Positions 24,120-32,884 of a stretch of DNA of 64,000 nucleotides are shown one piece after another. The notes under the pieces were generated by a model. That model searched no databases. It saw nothing but the letters and a program-made list of their open reading frames with translations, and was not told the DNA's origin. The stretch covers positions 1,302,001 to 1,366,000 of the forward strand of contig NZ_OZ246019.1 in the NCBI RefSeq assembly GCF_965230805.1. Reading direction: 5' to 3'. Every line of letters begins with the position of its first letter. Positions within the stretch are counted from its first letter, which is position 1. Origin of the DNA: Marinifilum sp965230805. GTDB lineage: Bacteria; Bacteroidota; Bacteroidia; Bacteroidales; Marinifilaceae. A program made the position numbers and the translations under genes.

Positions 24120-24695
24120 CTATAATAATGTTTTTAGTTCTCCTTGCAGAATCATGTCCAATTCTGAATACAATTTCTTTCGTGCACGATGTAACTTTAC
24201 TTTTACATTTGACTGACTTAATCCGGTAACGGTACAAACCTCTTCCACCGAATGTTCTTCCAAATAAAATAGACTTAACAATGTTCTGTCCTGTGCGCTC
24301 AATTGCTGCAAAGCTTTTGCAAGATATTTTTTCCTTTCTTCAGATTGCAACTCCTGCAAAGCCGATTGAGTTGATTTTACATTTATCGAAGCAGAATAAT
24401 CTTCATCAATTGAGCTTACTTCAAGCTTTTTTTTTCTTAATCTCGAAATTGCAGTATTATAAATGATTCGATAAACCCAAGTTGAAAATTTGGCATCTCC
24501 TTTATATGTATCAATCGCTTGGTAGGCTTTTAAAAATGCATCTTGAGCAACTTCCTCGGCATCTTCTCGATTACCCATTAATTGCAAAGCCACATTAAAT
24601 GCCATTTTCTTATACTTGTCAACAAGAACCGCATATGCGCCAGGATCTCCTTCCTTTATTTTTGCAATGTAATAGCTATCTCTTCTTATTGCCAT
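24120..24695 (-). CDS. ECF-type RNA polymerase sigma factor
   Basis: ATG 24695 gives 191 residues; the longer frame starts with TTG. Region 2 is seen as YKKMAFNVALQLMGNREDAEEVAQDAFLKAYQ and STWVYRIIYNTAISRLRKKK. Region 4 is LSAQDRTLLSLFYLEEHSVEEVCTVTGLSQSNVKVKLHRARKKL, with the HTH at its end. It recruits RNA polymerase to its own promoters. The membrane protein encoded next probably controls it. The trigger cannot be read from sequence; ECF genes of this type are common in Bacteroidota envelope responses. Confidence 0.94.
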   Translation of the reverse strand: MAIRRDSYYIAKIKEGDPGAYAVLVDKYKKMAFNVALQLMGNREDAEEVAQDAFLKAYQAIDTYKGDAKFSTWVYRIIYNTAISRLRKKKLEVSSIDEDYSASINVKSTQSALQELQSEERKKYLAKALQQLSAQDRTLLSLFYLEEHSVEEVCTVTGLSQSNVKVKLHRARKKLYSELDMILQGELKTLL

Positions 24696-24713
24696 ATTCA
24701 AACAAACTTTCAA

Positions 24714-25083
24714 CCATCAACAAAAAAGAATCCTTTAAAAAGACAATCTTTTGTTGTTAAATGTTGCTTCGAAATCAAAATTTTAATGCTTTTATTAAAT
24801 CATCTGTAACTTAGACGCACAAGCTTTGCATTCAGTTACAGCCTAAAATAAATAACGTGAGTTCGACGTAAAATAAGTATAAACTCTCTTTTCTCTCACT
24901 CAACAAATACAAGATAACGCAATGACTTTCATCCCGAATAATATATAGCATTAAAACTTTCTTAAAACTTTTTGTAACCCAATTAAAAGAGGTGGCGTCA
25001 TAAGAATGAAAGCAAAAAATCAGTACTCGATTTTAGTTTGTAAAGTATAAATTAATTAAAAGTATAACCTTAAATCACATATT
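24714..25083. other. Promoter-containing spacer
   Basis: No gene is supported in 370 bp. It contains the dispersed GTGAGTTCGACG element at 24857 and AT-rich DNA upstream of both flanking genes. Confidence 0.4.
24857..24880. repeat. Copy 2 of dispersed GTGAGTTCRACGTAAAAT element
   Basis: GTGAGTTCGACGTAAAATAA is followed by GTAT, preceded by AAATAAC as at 49671. Confidence 0.55.
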
Positions 25084-25419
25084 ATGGATATCACACCAGT
25101 AGTAGCAATAATTTCGGTATTTGGAGTAATTCCTTTGGTTGTTTATTTAGTGCACCGTCACAAAGAAAGAAGAGCATTAATTGAAAAAGGAATGGACATA
25201 AGTTTATTGCAAGGAGAAAAGAAGTGTAGCACACTTGAAAGCTTAAAGTACGGTATTTTATTAATTGGACTAGCTGTTGGAATCTTAATTGGTAACATTT
25301 TGGATGCTTACACAAGACTAAACGAAGAAGTTTCTTACTTTTCAATGATCTTTTTATTTGGAGGCTTGGCGTTGTTAATTTTTTACAGTATTGCTAAAAA
25401 ACAAGAAGAAACAGAGTAA
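25084..25419 (+). CDS. DUF6249-type small membrane protein
   Basis: The protein has 111 residues. The N-terminal transmembrane helix VVAIISVFGVIPLVVYLV precedes a charged turn with HRHKERRALIEKGMD, typical of the DUF6249 family of Bacteroidota. Two more helices follow (YGILLIGLAVGILIGNIL; SMIFLFGGLALLIFYSI). In several Bacteroidota genomes such genes sit next to ECF sigma/anti-sigma pairs, as here, though divergently. That link suggests a shared envelope stress or membrane role, but no activity is known. Confidence 0.8.
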   Translation: MDITPVVAIISVFGVIPLVVYLVHRHKERRALIEKGMDISLLQGEKKCSTLESLKYGILLIGLAVGILIGNILDAYTRLNEEVSYFSMIFLFGGLALLIFYSIAKKQEETE

Positions 25420-25437
25420 TTAAAAGCAATTCCCCAA

Positions 25438-25475
25438 ACAAAAAATGCGCCTCATCATTGAAGCGCATTTTTTTT
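25438..25475 (+). terminator. Rho-independent terminator
   Basis: AAAAAATGCGC and GCGCATTTTTT form an 11-bp stem with a 12-base loop and a T run. Confidence 0.85.
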
Positions 25476-25531
25476 ACATGTATTTTCGAAAGCTAAAGTA
25501 TTACCGCTTTATTGTGAATTAGACTTGCTTG

Positions 25532-25547
25532 ATGGCAATACCGGTAT
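25532..25547. repeat. Copy 3 of dispersed ATGGCAATWCCRGTAT motif
   Basis: ATGGCAATACCGGTAT touches the stop codon of the M64 peptidase gene. Confidence 0.5.
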
Positions 25548-26830
25548 TATTCCCCAATATGGTAAAGAATCATTTGTTCGATAGCTCTTTGGCAAACTGG
25601 GCAAAAATGTTTCTCCTTATTCGATTTCATTTTACAATCTTGAACAGGTGAATAAATGCCCTTTGCCGAATATCCTCCACCTTCATAAACTCCTATTGTT
25701 TTTTGAAACGCCGGGGTTCTTGGAGTTGGAACGGGTGTTGATTCATCCAGCATATCTTTCCATTTCGAGTCAAAATCAACCATAGTTGTAATATTTGGTT
25801 CCCATGGCTCAATTTCCAGATTGTAAAAACCATCGTAAGCAACTTTAGAGTTGTAATACTCATCAGCCAAACCTGCAAAGCCATGCCCAAATTCATGACT
25901 TGATACTTCGTAGGTCAACTCGTTATCAGCCGAACAACTTGAATAGTAATTATAGAATCCTCCTCCACCATATCGGTCAGTATTAATCAGCACATAAATC
26001 TGATCGTAAGGTACGTTGGCGCAAATATCATGAAGGGCTTTAATATCGAAAGTTGTTAAATAGCGAGGCACATCAAAGGTATAGAAAGTAGTGTTTACCG
26101 CCGTATTCTTATAAATATTCTCTCCTGGCACATCTGTCCCCGATTCTTCTGATACAGATTCCAATGCATAGATATTAAATCGTTTTGCATATTTATTAAA
26201 TGGAGGTACATCCATTAAATAACCTGCAACTCTTTTTACATCAGCCTTAAATTTATCAATTTCTTTGGTGGTATATCCTTCTGCAATAAAGGCAATATCA
26301 ACACTTTCTTCCGTACTGCCTTTCCCCATAACTTTTGTAAACGGAACAGGTATTGGCTTGTCTCTGATTATAAAATAATTGGTGGGATCAATTTTATACT
26401 CCCATATTTTCTCCATTGTACCATCCCACTTTCTCGATTCCAAAACAAAGCGAGCCGTTTTTTTGGGAAATGGCATCACATTTACCTGATAGAAAGCCCT
26501 TTTCATCTCTTTTGCTTCAGCAGTGGTTTGCCATTCCTGAAACAATGAATTGAAGCCTTTGGAATAAATCAATTCGTTTGATTCAACATCATAAAGTTTA
26601 AAGCAGAAGGTTCCATACCCAAATTTATCAATCAAATTTACCGTACTACCTCCCCAATGTGGTTCTTCTTTTAATTCTTTTAAAAATACAGTTTGAGATT
26701 TAGCATCCCCACCCATCAAATAATCAATGCGCAGCGTTTTGTTCTCGAAGTATTTTTCAAATTTGTCTTGCCCTTTGCAAACAAAAGCTATGACAATAAG
26801 TACCAGAAAGAGTGAAGACTTTAGTTTCAT
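25547..26830 (-). CDS. Secreted M64-family zinc metallopeptidase
   Basis: The protein has 427 residues. A Sec signal (LFLVLIVIAFVCKGQ) is followed by an N-terminal M64_N beta-sandwich at about 25-160. The catalytic domain starts near VDIAFIAEGYT. The zinc site is SHEFGHGFAGLADEYY (about residue 315), with two histidines in HExxH-like HEFGH. A cysteine cluster at the C-terminus (CKMKSNKEKHFCPVCQRAIE) is usual for the family. M64 members include the Clostridium ramosum IgA-cleaving protease, but most Bacteroidota members have unknown substrates. It acts outside the cell or in the periplasm and stands alone. Confidence 0.92.
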   Translation of the reverse strand: MKLKSSLFLVLIVIAFVCKGQDKFEKYFENKTLRIDYLMGGDAKSQTVFLKELKEEPHWGGSTVNLIDKFGYGTFCFKLYDVESNELIYSKGFNSLFQEWQTTAEAKEMKRAFYQVNVMPFPKKTARFVLESRKWDGTMEKIWEYKIDPTNYFIIRDKPIPVPFTKVMGKGSTEESVDIAFIAEGYTTKEIDKFKADVKRVAGYLMDVPPFNKYAKRFNIYALESVSEESGTDVPGENIYKNTAVNTTFYTFDVPRYLTTFDIKALHDICANVPYDQIYVLINTDRYGGGGFYNYYSSCSADNELTYEVSSHEFGHGFAGLADEYYNSKVAYDGFYNLEIEPWEPNITTMVDFDSKWKDMLDESTPVPTPRTPAFQKTIGVYEGGGYSAKGIYSPVQDCKMKSNKEKHFCPVCQRAIEQMILYHIGE

Positions 26831-27058
26831 TTTTAACTTTTTTATATGATTTTTTAAATGCCCTAATTTATTCGAACTTGATTAAAAACACAAACCAAGT
26901 TATTATTCACGAACTAAAATTGCGATGAAATTCAATTTCTCTTTGATAAAGATTTTCCTTCTACGATATCTGTACTTTAAAAATGATTTCACACTTTTCT
27001 TTTCCTGATCGAAATAGATATCTTAGGTTTTTAATTTTTACACAAATATTATTACAAA

Positions 27059-28297
27059 ATGAAAGAACTTTTGGGAGTTCAATTAAAGAACTGGTTAATT
27101 AACGAAGGCATTTCCGATTATTGGGCCATAATCTTGCAATCGGCCATCGCCATAATTATCGTATTAATTATTGCGTGGATCTCTGATATTATTACAAAAA
27201 AAATTTTAATGTCCTTTATCACCCGTGTGGTTCGGAGAACAAAAACTCAATGGGACGATATTCTTTTAGAGAGAAAGGTTTTTAATAAAATCTCACATTT
27301 CGCACCGGCTTTAATCATACATTCAAGCGCAAGTTATATCGATCAAGAAAGTTGGAGCAAGGTTATTGAAAATGGATCAGTAATTTACATGATTGTTTTG
27401 GCTATTATGCTTGCCAATACATTTTTAAATGCCGGTAACGACATTTACAATACCATGCCTGTTAGTAAATCGCGACCAATAAAAGGCTACCTGCAGGTTA
27501 TTAAAATATTTGTTTATTCATTAGGAATTATATCCATTATAGCCTTAGCATTTGGCGAAAATCCTTTAAAAATAATTGCCGGAATGGGAGCCTTTGCTGC
27601 CGTTATTCTATTGATTTTTAAAGATACCATCTTAGGGTTTGTTGCCTCCATACAACTTTCGGCCAACAAAATGGTGAATATTGGCGATTGGATTTCTATG
27701 CCATCAAAAGGCGCCGATGGAACTGTGATTGATATTAGTTTGAACACGGTTAAAGTTCAAAACTGGGACAAAACAATTAGTACAATTCCTACCTATGCTT
27801 TGGTTTCAGAATCATTTAACAATTGGAAAGGAATGGAAGAATCGGGAGGTAGAAGAATTAAAAGACATTTAAACCTTGATGTAAAGTCGATTTACTTTCT
27901 TTCCGGGGATGACATGAACAAGTTTGAGAAAATCAAATTGATTCAGGATTATATGAAGGAAAAGAAGGAAGAAATTAAAGCTGCCAATCCCGAAGGTGAG
28001 ATCCCTGTAAATCAGAGAAGGTTAACCAACATTGGTACATTTAGAAAATACATAGAGGAATATCTGCACAATCATCCAAAAATTCATAAAAATATGACCT
28101 TTCTGGTTCGCCAATTACAACCATCAGAAAAAGGTTTGCCAATTGAGATCTATGTATTCTCTAACGATCAGGCCTGGGCAAATTACGAAGCGATACAAGC
28201 AGATATTTTCGATCATATTTTTGCCATTGTTCCTGAATTTGGTCTGAAAGTATTCCAAAATCCAACTGGGGATGATTTCCAAAAACTGATGAACTAA
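27059..28297 (+). CDS. MscS-family mechanosensitive channel (YbdG-like)
   Basis: The protein has 412 residues. Four to five transmembrane helices are present (AIILQSAIAIIIVLIIAWI; VIYMIVLAIMLANTFLNAG; VIKIFVYSLGIISIIALAFG). The pore helix and adjoining beta domain are ENPLKIIAGMGAFAAVILLIFKDTILGFVASIQLSANKMVNIGDWISMP. A long C-terminal cytoplasmic domain carries SFNNWKGMEESGGRRIKRHL, a signature of the YbdG subgroup. It releases solutes under hypo-osmotic shock. The next gene, a PQ-loop protein, begins 7 bp downstream, so they are co-transcribed. Confidence 0.93.
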   Translation: MKELLGVQLKNWLINEGISDYWAIILQSAIAIIIVLIIAWISDIITKKILMSFITRVVRRTKTQWDDILLERKVFNKISHFAPALIIHSSASYIDQESWSKVIENGSVIYMIVLAIMLANTFLNAGNDIYNTMPVSKSRPIKGYLQVIKIFVYSLGIISIIALAFGENPLKIIAGMGAFAAVILLIFKDTILGFVASIQLSANKMVNIGDWISMPSKGADGTVIDISLNTVKVQNWDKTISTIPTYALVSESFNNWKGMEESGGRRIKRHLNLDVKSIYFLSGDDMNKFEKIKLIQDYMKEKKEEIKAANPEGEIPVNQRRLTNIGTFRKYIEEYLHNHPKIHKNMTFLVRQLQPSEKGLPIEIYVFSNDQAWANYEAIQADIFDHIFAIVPEFGLKVFQNPTGDDFQKLMN

Positions 28298-28304
28298 AAA
28301 ACTA

Positions 28305-28598
28305 ATGAAAAATATATTTAAGAAGCTTACTTTTTTCGAATCACTAGGTTGGTTTGGAAACATTATTCTTAGCATTGGAGTTATTCCACAGGTTGTGCAA
28401 ACCTGGAAAACACATGATGTGGATAGTTTTAACTGGCCTTTTCTGCTGATGTGGGCTTTTGGTGTGCTGTTTACTTTTATCTATATTGTGAATGGTGATT
28501 TAGAGTCTGGCAAAAGACAATATCCCCTTTGGTTAAATTATTTGGTAAATATTATAGCTACTTTTTATTTGTGCTATGCCAAATTGATATACTCCTAA
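28305..28598 (+). CDS. PQ-loop (SemiSWEET-like) small membrane protein
   Basis: The protein has 97 residues and three transmembrane helices. The PQ motif is visible in IGVIPQVVQTWKTHDVDSFNW, and the third helix is YLVNIIATFYLCYAKL. Bacterial SemiSWEETs dimerise to make a six-helix sugar carrier, but many PQ-loop proteins have no tested substrate. It lies directly after the mechanosensitive channel gene and about 30 bp before a chalcone-isomerase-like gene, so the three may form one transcript. Confidence 0.85.
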   Translation: MKNIFKKLTFFESLGWFGNIILSIGVIPQVVQTWKTHDVDSFNWPFLLMWAFGVLFTFIYIVNGDLESGKRQYPLWLNYLVNIIATFYLCYAKLIYS

Positions 28599-28628
28599 AT
28601 TTTAAACTAAGCTTAAACCAAAATTGAT

Positions 28629-29192
28629 ATGAAGAAATTATTTACACTTTTCATTATACTTAGTAGTTTTTATTCATTTGCTCAAACAAAGGTAGGTGGT
28701 GTTGAATTGCCATCGGAAATGATGGTGAAAGAAACACAAATGCATTTACAAGGTGCAGGAACCAGAGTAAAACTTTGGATGGATATGTATGCAATGGGTT
28801 TGTATTTGGAAAATAAAACCACAGATGCAACACAAATCATTAATGACGATAAGTGCATGGGAATTAGACTTGAAATTATTTCTGGCTTAATTACTGCTGA
28901 AAAAATGGAAAAAGCAATAAGGGATGGATTTAAAAATTCAACCCAAAACAATATCAAACCAATTGAATCCAAAATAAATGATTTCCTCTCCGTTTTTTTA
29001 AGCGGAGTAGAAAAGAAAGATGTGTTTGAATTTGTTTACAATCCTTCGGAAGGAAGCTTGGTTTACAAAAATGGAGAACTTAAAAAGGCAATTGATGGAT
29101 TGGATTTTAAAAAAGCACTTTTTGGCATTTGGCTTTGCGATAAACCTGCCGATAAAAATTTAAAAGAAGATTTGCTTACAGAAATGGAGTGA
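28629..29192 (+). CDS. Chalcone isomerase-like secreted protein
   Basis: The protein has 187 residues. A Sec signal (KLFTLFIILSSFYSFAQ) is followed by a Chalcone_3 domain: VGGVELPSEM, LQGAGTRVKLWMDMYAMGLYLEN, ISGLITAEKMEKAIRDGF and KALFGIWLCDKPAD. Bacterial members are not flavonoid enzymes as far as is known; they may bind lipids or fatty acids in the periplasm. It is the last gene of the set starting at 27059. A palindromic terminator overlaps its end. Confidence 0.85.
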   Translation: MKKLFTLFIILSSFYSFAQTKVGGVELPSEMMVKETQMHLQGAGTRVKLWMDMYAMGLYLENKTTDATQIINDDKCMGIRLEIISGLITAEKMEKAIRDGFKNSTQNNIKPIESKINDFLSVFLSGVEKKDVFEFVYNPSEGSLVYKNGELKKAIDGLDFKKALFGIWLCDKPADKNLKEDLLTEME

Positions 29193-29217
29193 TTTTCCAA
29201 TCACTCCATTATACTTT
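29185..29217 (+). terminator. Palindromic terminator overlapping the gene end
   Basis: AATGGAGTGATT and AATCACTCCATT form a perfect 12-bp stem with a TTCC loop, followed by ATACTTTTCTTCTT. It begins within the last codons of the chalcone-isomerase-like gene and can serve both strands. Confidence 0.8.
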
Positions 29218-29222
29218 TCTTC

Positions 29223-29711
29223 TTACTTCCAGGAATACCCAATTCCTACTCCGAACCAATGATATATTCCATCCTTGTTTAGGAGGGGATAATAATTTAT
29301 ATTGAAGAATACACCTTTGTTTTTAGGTGTTATTCTAAGGCCGGCTTTCGCATATGGCATAATTCCGAAATTATTGATATCTTCCAGCAGTGCATTATCT
29401 TCACCTTCAGAATCATCGTGAATTATTGCGGATGTTAAACCAAGTCCGTATTCGAATGCGAATTTATTCTTCCCTATTAAGCCATTTACTTCCAATGGAA
29501 TTAATGTTGCCATAGGTAAATATGATATTCCTCCCCTCATTCCGAGTCCATCATTACCTGGTTTAAATCGAAAGTCATAATTCACCGAACCAATACCACC
29601 GCTTCCCAATAATTCTGCATATACAACTTGCCTTTTGTTTATTATTTGACTGAATGCATTAAGAGATATTATTACTAATAATAATGTTAGTGCTATTTTA
29701 TAATTTTTCAT
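29223..29711 (-). CDS. Small outer-membrane beta-barrel-like protein
   Basis: The protein has 162 residues. A Sec signal (LTLLLVIISLNAFSQ) is followed by alternating amphipathic strands rich in glycine and aromatics (GIGSVNYDFRFKPGND, FAFEYGLGLTSAII, GVFFNINYYPLL), ending GVGIGYSWK with an aromatic near the end. This fits an eight-stranded outer-membrane barrel of unknown role. It is divergent from the tandem lipoproteins at 29745, sharing a very short upstream region. Confidence 0.7.
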   Translation of the reverse strand: MKNYKIALTLLLVIISLNAFSQIINKRQVVYAELLGSGGIGSVNYDFRFKPGNDGLGMRGGISYLPMATLIPLEVNGLIGKNKFAFEYGLGLTSAIIHDDSEGEDNALLEDINNFGIMPYAKAGLRITPKNKGVFFNINYYPLLNKDGIYHWFGVGIGYSWK

Positions 29712-29744
29712 ATTTTTATGATTTATCTTAAAACTTGCTTAAAT

Positions 29745-30335
29745 ATGAATAAAGTTTATGTTTTACTTATGGTGTTCAGCTTTATATCTTGTCGTGCGCC
29801 TCAATTCTCTCACATTTATCATTCTGCATACACCAGTTTAGATTTACGAAATGGCAATTGGCTTGTTAATTGCACCGAAAGTGATATGAATTTAACAAAC
29901 GAAGATTCATTTGCTGAGATAACAGTAAAGTACTTCACAAAATTAGGTATTGACTCTATTGATAATGCGAGAAAATTAACCCTTCATTACATAACTCCAG
30001 AACACTTAACTTTCATCCCTTCTACAGAAGTGTTAAACTTACTTAAACAAACCACCAAATACAATTATTTAGTTAATATTAAAGCAAACAATATAAGTAA
30101 TATTGATTTTGATATGGGAAGTATTGATATCGTAAAAAGAACTGTAAAAACCGAACTATGCGTTTACGATATCAATACTCAATCTTGCATTTATCATCAA
30201 CAAGTTAATGCTCTGGTAAGAGCAGAGAAAAATCCTGATGAGAAATTAATCTATTTTATCGATGATCTTGAACAATTAAAATTTAAGGCTTTAAGAGAAC
30301 TATTGCAAGACATAAAAAAAAGATCATTAAAATGA
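29745..30335 (+). CDS. Lipoprotein of unknown function, tandem copy 1
   Basis: ATG 29745 (MNKVYVLLMVFSFISC) gives 196 residues with lipobox FSFISC. A shorter upstream start lacks the signal. The body begins RAPQFSHIYHSAYTSLDL and ends DDLEQLKFKALRELLQDIKKRS. It is a clear paralogue of the next gene, which shows the same order of blocks. No family is recognised; the fold is mixed alpha/beta with a C-terminal helix. Confidence 0.8.
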   Translation: MNKVYVLLMVFSFISCRAPQFSHIYHSAYTSLDLRNGNWLVNCTESDMNLTNEDSFAEITVKYFTKLGIDSIDNARKLTLHYITPEHLTFIPSTEVLNLLKQTTKYNYLVNIKANNISNIDFDMGSIDIVKRTVKTELCVYDINTQSCIYHQQVNALVRAEKNPDEKLIYFIDDLEQLKFKALRELLQDIKKRSLK

Positions 30336-30381
30336 ATTATTTCAATTACATTGCCTGTATTTTAATCTCAAAAATTTAAAT

Positions 30382-30975
30382 ATGAATCGAATCTGCATAC
30401 TATTTATAATCATTATTTGCACATCATGTGTAACTCCACATTTTACTCATACTTATCAATCGGCATATACAAGTTTAGATTTACAAACCAACAATTGGTT
30501 GCTTAATTGCAATAGCGGTGGAATGCATCCTGTTAATGATAAAATTTTTACAAAAAAAGCCATAAACGGTTTTTCCAAAATGGGTATAGATACCATTAAT
30601 AATTTTAAAGACACTACTCTCAAATACATTACCCCTTCTTTGTTATCATTCAATACGCCGGAAGAAATATTAAAAGTTTTACGATCAACAACCAATTACA
30701 ATTACCTTGTTAATATATTGGCAAAAGAAGTACACAATAATTACTTTTCGATGGGTGGTGCAAGCATTAAAAGAAGATCAGCTAAAATAGAAATCAAGGT
30801 TTATGATCTTGCTACCCTTAAATCCTGTTATCACAAAAAAGTAATTGCAAGCGTTCGTTTTGAAAAAGACAAAGAAAACAATATTCTGTATTTCATTGAT
30901 GATGTAGATCATCTAAAAATTAAGGCTCTTCGAGAAGCTTTAAAGGATATTAAAAAGAAATCATTTACTAAATAA
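30382..30975 (+). CDS. Lipoprotein of unknown function, tandem copy 2
   Basis: The protein has 197 residues and lipobox IIICTSC. Shared blocks with copy 1 are HTYQSAYTSLDL, NWLLNC, YITP.LLSF, TTNYNYLVNI, and DDVDHLKIKALREALKDIKKKS. The two are separated by 46 bp and are probably co-transcribed. Tandem lipoprotein duplicates in Bacteroidota often diversify as surface or toxin-immunity pairs, but nothing here points to either. The function is unknown. Confidence 0.8.
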   Translation: MNRICILFIIIICTSCVTPHFTHTYQSAYTSLDLQTNNWLLNCNSGGMHPVNDKIFTKKAINGFSKMGIDTINNFKDTTLKYITPSLLSFNTPEEILKVLRSTTNYNYLVNILAKEVHNNYFSMGGASIKRRSAKIEIKVYDLATLKSCYHKKVIASVRFEKDKENNILYFIDDVDHLKIKALREALKDIKKKSFTK

Positions 30976-30977
30976 CA

Positions 30978-31012
30978 GAAAAAGAGGAAGAACTTAACAT
31001 CTTCCTCTTTTA
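30978..31012. terminator. Bidirectional terminator
   Basis: AAAAGAGGAAGA and TCTTCCTCTTTT form a 12-bp stem with an 8-base loop, flanked by A and T runs, between convergent genes. Confidence 0.85.
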
Positions 31013-31024
31013 ACTCTCAAACAT

Positions 31025-32014
31025 TTAAAACATTAAGCCAAGCTTTACTCCCAAAGAATGGGTGTAAAAATCTCTTACCCGATTGCGATTGTGAATTTCT
31101 CTGGTTTTCTTTACCTCTCCATCTTTAAGGTAGGTTAACTGGTAATTAAGGCTAAGGTTAAGAGAAGTTTTTTTTCCCAATTTAATGTTCCTACCATAGC
31201 CTAATTCTCCAAGTAATGTTTCCATACCATTGTACCCATCCATTGCTTTTCCGGCATTAAAAACCAGGTAATTTCTATTTGCTTTATCGCCAAAATATTT
31301 TCTAACATCTAAAACTACCGGCCACTCTGTTACCGGAGCCAATTCCAAACCAATTCCAAACCCTACACTTAAATTATTTGTAACAAACCAGGCATTGGTG
31401 TACCTAAAGCCAAAAAAGTTCTCTGGTGTATTAATTACATGAACACTATTGCCCTGTTTATTTTTTGCCAAATACTCTTTTAAATGTTCTTCATCATTAA
31501 TATGCACAAAATACAATCCACTTTCGGTGTATTTGTAAAGGCTGTCACCAACTTGAATTTCGCCATTTTCATTTAAAAGGCTGGCGAATTCATCATCAGC
31601 AACCAATGTTTCAAGTTCTTCGTTAATATCTTCTTCGTTTGAAGATTTTAACTTATCCGTTTTGGGGATAACATTCTGCAATACGGGCCTATTATTTCGT
31701 TTCTGAAGATAATTATTAATTTTTTCTTCGTCTTCACCATTAACCATTGGTCTAAACGAAAGAAAACCTTAGTTGTACAAGTTATCCATCTGTAAAAAAG
31801 TACTATCAAGATCTTGACTTTTCATCCTGTCAATCTCATTGTTAAGTCCTCTTTTCGATGCAAACTTCAATCTTCCATTTTACAATGAGTAATCAATTAC
31901 CTGTGCAGTTACTTCTTGATTTTCTTCATTTAAAGAATCTGTTATTTCATTATTATCACATGCGTTAAATACAAATAATTAAGGAAGAAATAAGTAATAG
32001 ATTATTTTTCTCAT
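31025..32014 (-). pseudogene. Lipoprotein/barrel gene with three in-frame TAA codons
   Basis: One minus-strand frame runs from ATG 32014 to the stop at 31025 (329 codons) but is broken by TAA at 31979-31981, 31880-31882 and 31769-31771. Read through these, it starts MRKIIYYLFLP, then LFVFNACDNNEITDSL (a lipobox), QVIDYSL, then NGRLKFASKRGLNNEID and LQMDNLYN, then GFLSFRPM, before the intact 240-residue tail. The tail ends in beta strands (SLNLSLNYQLTYLKDG, THSLGVKLGLMF) like an outer-membrane barrel. No frameshift occurs, so all three lesions are single-base codon changes. The downstream 240 codons are intact; an internal ATG at 31747 could still start a product lacking the signal. Confidence 0.75.
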
Positions 32015-32117
32015 TTTAATAAAATTTCATAGGCAAACTACCATTCTTTATACAAGTGTCAATTGTACAAATCACCTTATTTAGGTAGCTTTGCAATTGC
32101 AGAGTAGCATAGCTACC

Positions 32118-32173
32118 AAGTCGCTTTGTTGTTAGGATGGCATTAGATTATCTAAAACACAAAGCGGCTTTTA
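32118..32173. terminator. Long-loop hairpin with T-rich tail
   Basis: AAGTCGCTTTGT and ACAAAGCGGCTT form a 12-bp stem with one mismatch around a 32-base loop, followed by TTATTTTCTT. It lies between the pseudogene start and the HU-like gene end. Confidence 0.5.
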
Positions 32174-32303
32174 TTTTCTTAAAGTCAATACATTATTATA
32201 AAAACATCTAAATCTTTTTAATAAAAAGCTTAAACATTTTTTAATAAAATCAAGGTTTTATTTTAAAAAGTCTTGATGTTTTTCAGAAAATACTTGGATT
32301 TTA

Positions 32304-32717
32304 TTATTCACTTACAATTATACTTTCTTGTGAATTGGATATTTTCTCAAATTTGGCACTAGCCAATTCATCTTTAAATAGTTTTCCCGGGCGGAAATTA
32401 ACTTTTACCCCATTAATATGGCTGGCATTTAAGTCTTCTGCTTTTTCTACAGCTTCACTTTTTGCTGTTAAGCCCATATTGCCAAATTCTCCCAGATCTA
32501 CTGTGTAACCGTCGAGCAAAGTTTTTGGGACAATTTGAAGGAATCCTTCTATAACCGACATAATATCCATCTCATTTAAACTAGAACGATCGGCAATTTC
32601 TTCTGCTATAAAACGAATGTTTCTCTTTCCTTTTGTGTTAATAGATGCATAATACTTTGCAGGTGCTTGTCGGTCTCTCGGGTTTTTACGCCCAATACTC
32701 TTAAAATTAATACTCAT
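32304..32717 (-). CDS. HU-family DNA-binding protein (long Bacteroidota type)
   Basis: The protein has 137 residues. An N-terminal extension (MSINFKSIGRKNPRDRQAPAKYYA) precedes an HU/IHF body: IRFIAEEIADRSSLNEMDIMSVIEGFLQIVPKTLLDG, YTVDLGEFGNMGLTAKS and KVNFRPGKLFKDEL. The K-F-R-P-G-K block corresponds to the DNA-intercalating arm base (RPGK) of HU. It bends or packages DNA. Bacteroidota carry many such paralogues. Its upstream region has three 21-bp-period ACGTAATTT repeats, possible binding sites for autoregulation. Confidence 0.88.
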   Translation of the reverse strand: MSINFKSIGRKNPRDRQAPAKYYASINTKGKRNIRFIAEEIADRSSLNEMDIMSVIEGFLQIVPKTLLDGYTVDLGEFGNMGLTAKSEAVEKAEDLNASHINGVKVNFRPGKLFKDELASAKFEKISNSQESIIVSE

Positions 32718-32832
32718 TTTTAAAGGTTTTTAAATTAGTATTTTGTTTTTTAGAATTGTTTTAAGTTAACATTTTTCAAAAATAACAACATTGTTTTCAT
32801 TTGCAAAATTTTTTTATTGTTATTATATAAAT

Positions 32833-32884
32833 ACGTAATTTCAGCTTTTAATCACGTAATTTCGGTTTCTAGTCACGTAATTTT
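32833..32884. promoter_or_regulatory. Three ACGTAATTT direct repeats with 21-bp period
   Basis: ACGTAATTT begins at 32833, 32854 and 32875. A 21-bp period equals two DNA turns, so a protein could bind all copies on one face. They lie 116 bp upstream of the HU-like start (minus strand). The rest of 32718-33228 shows no gene. Confidence 0.55.
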
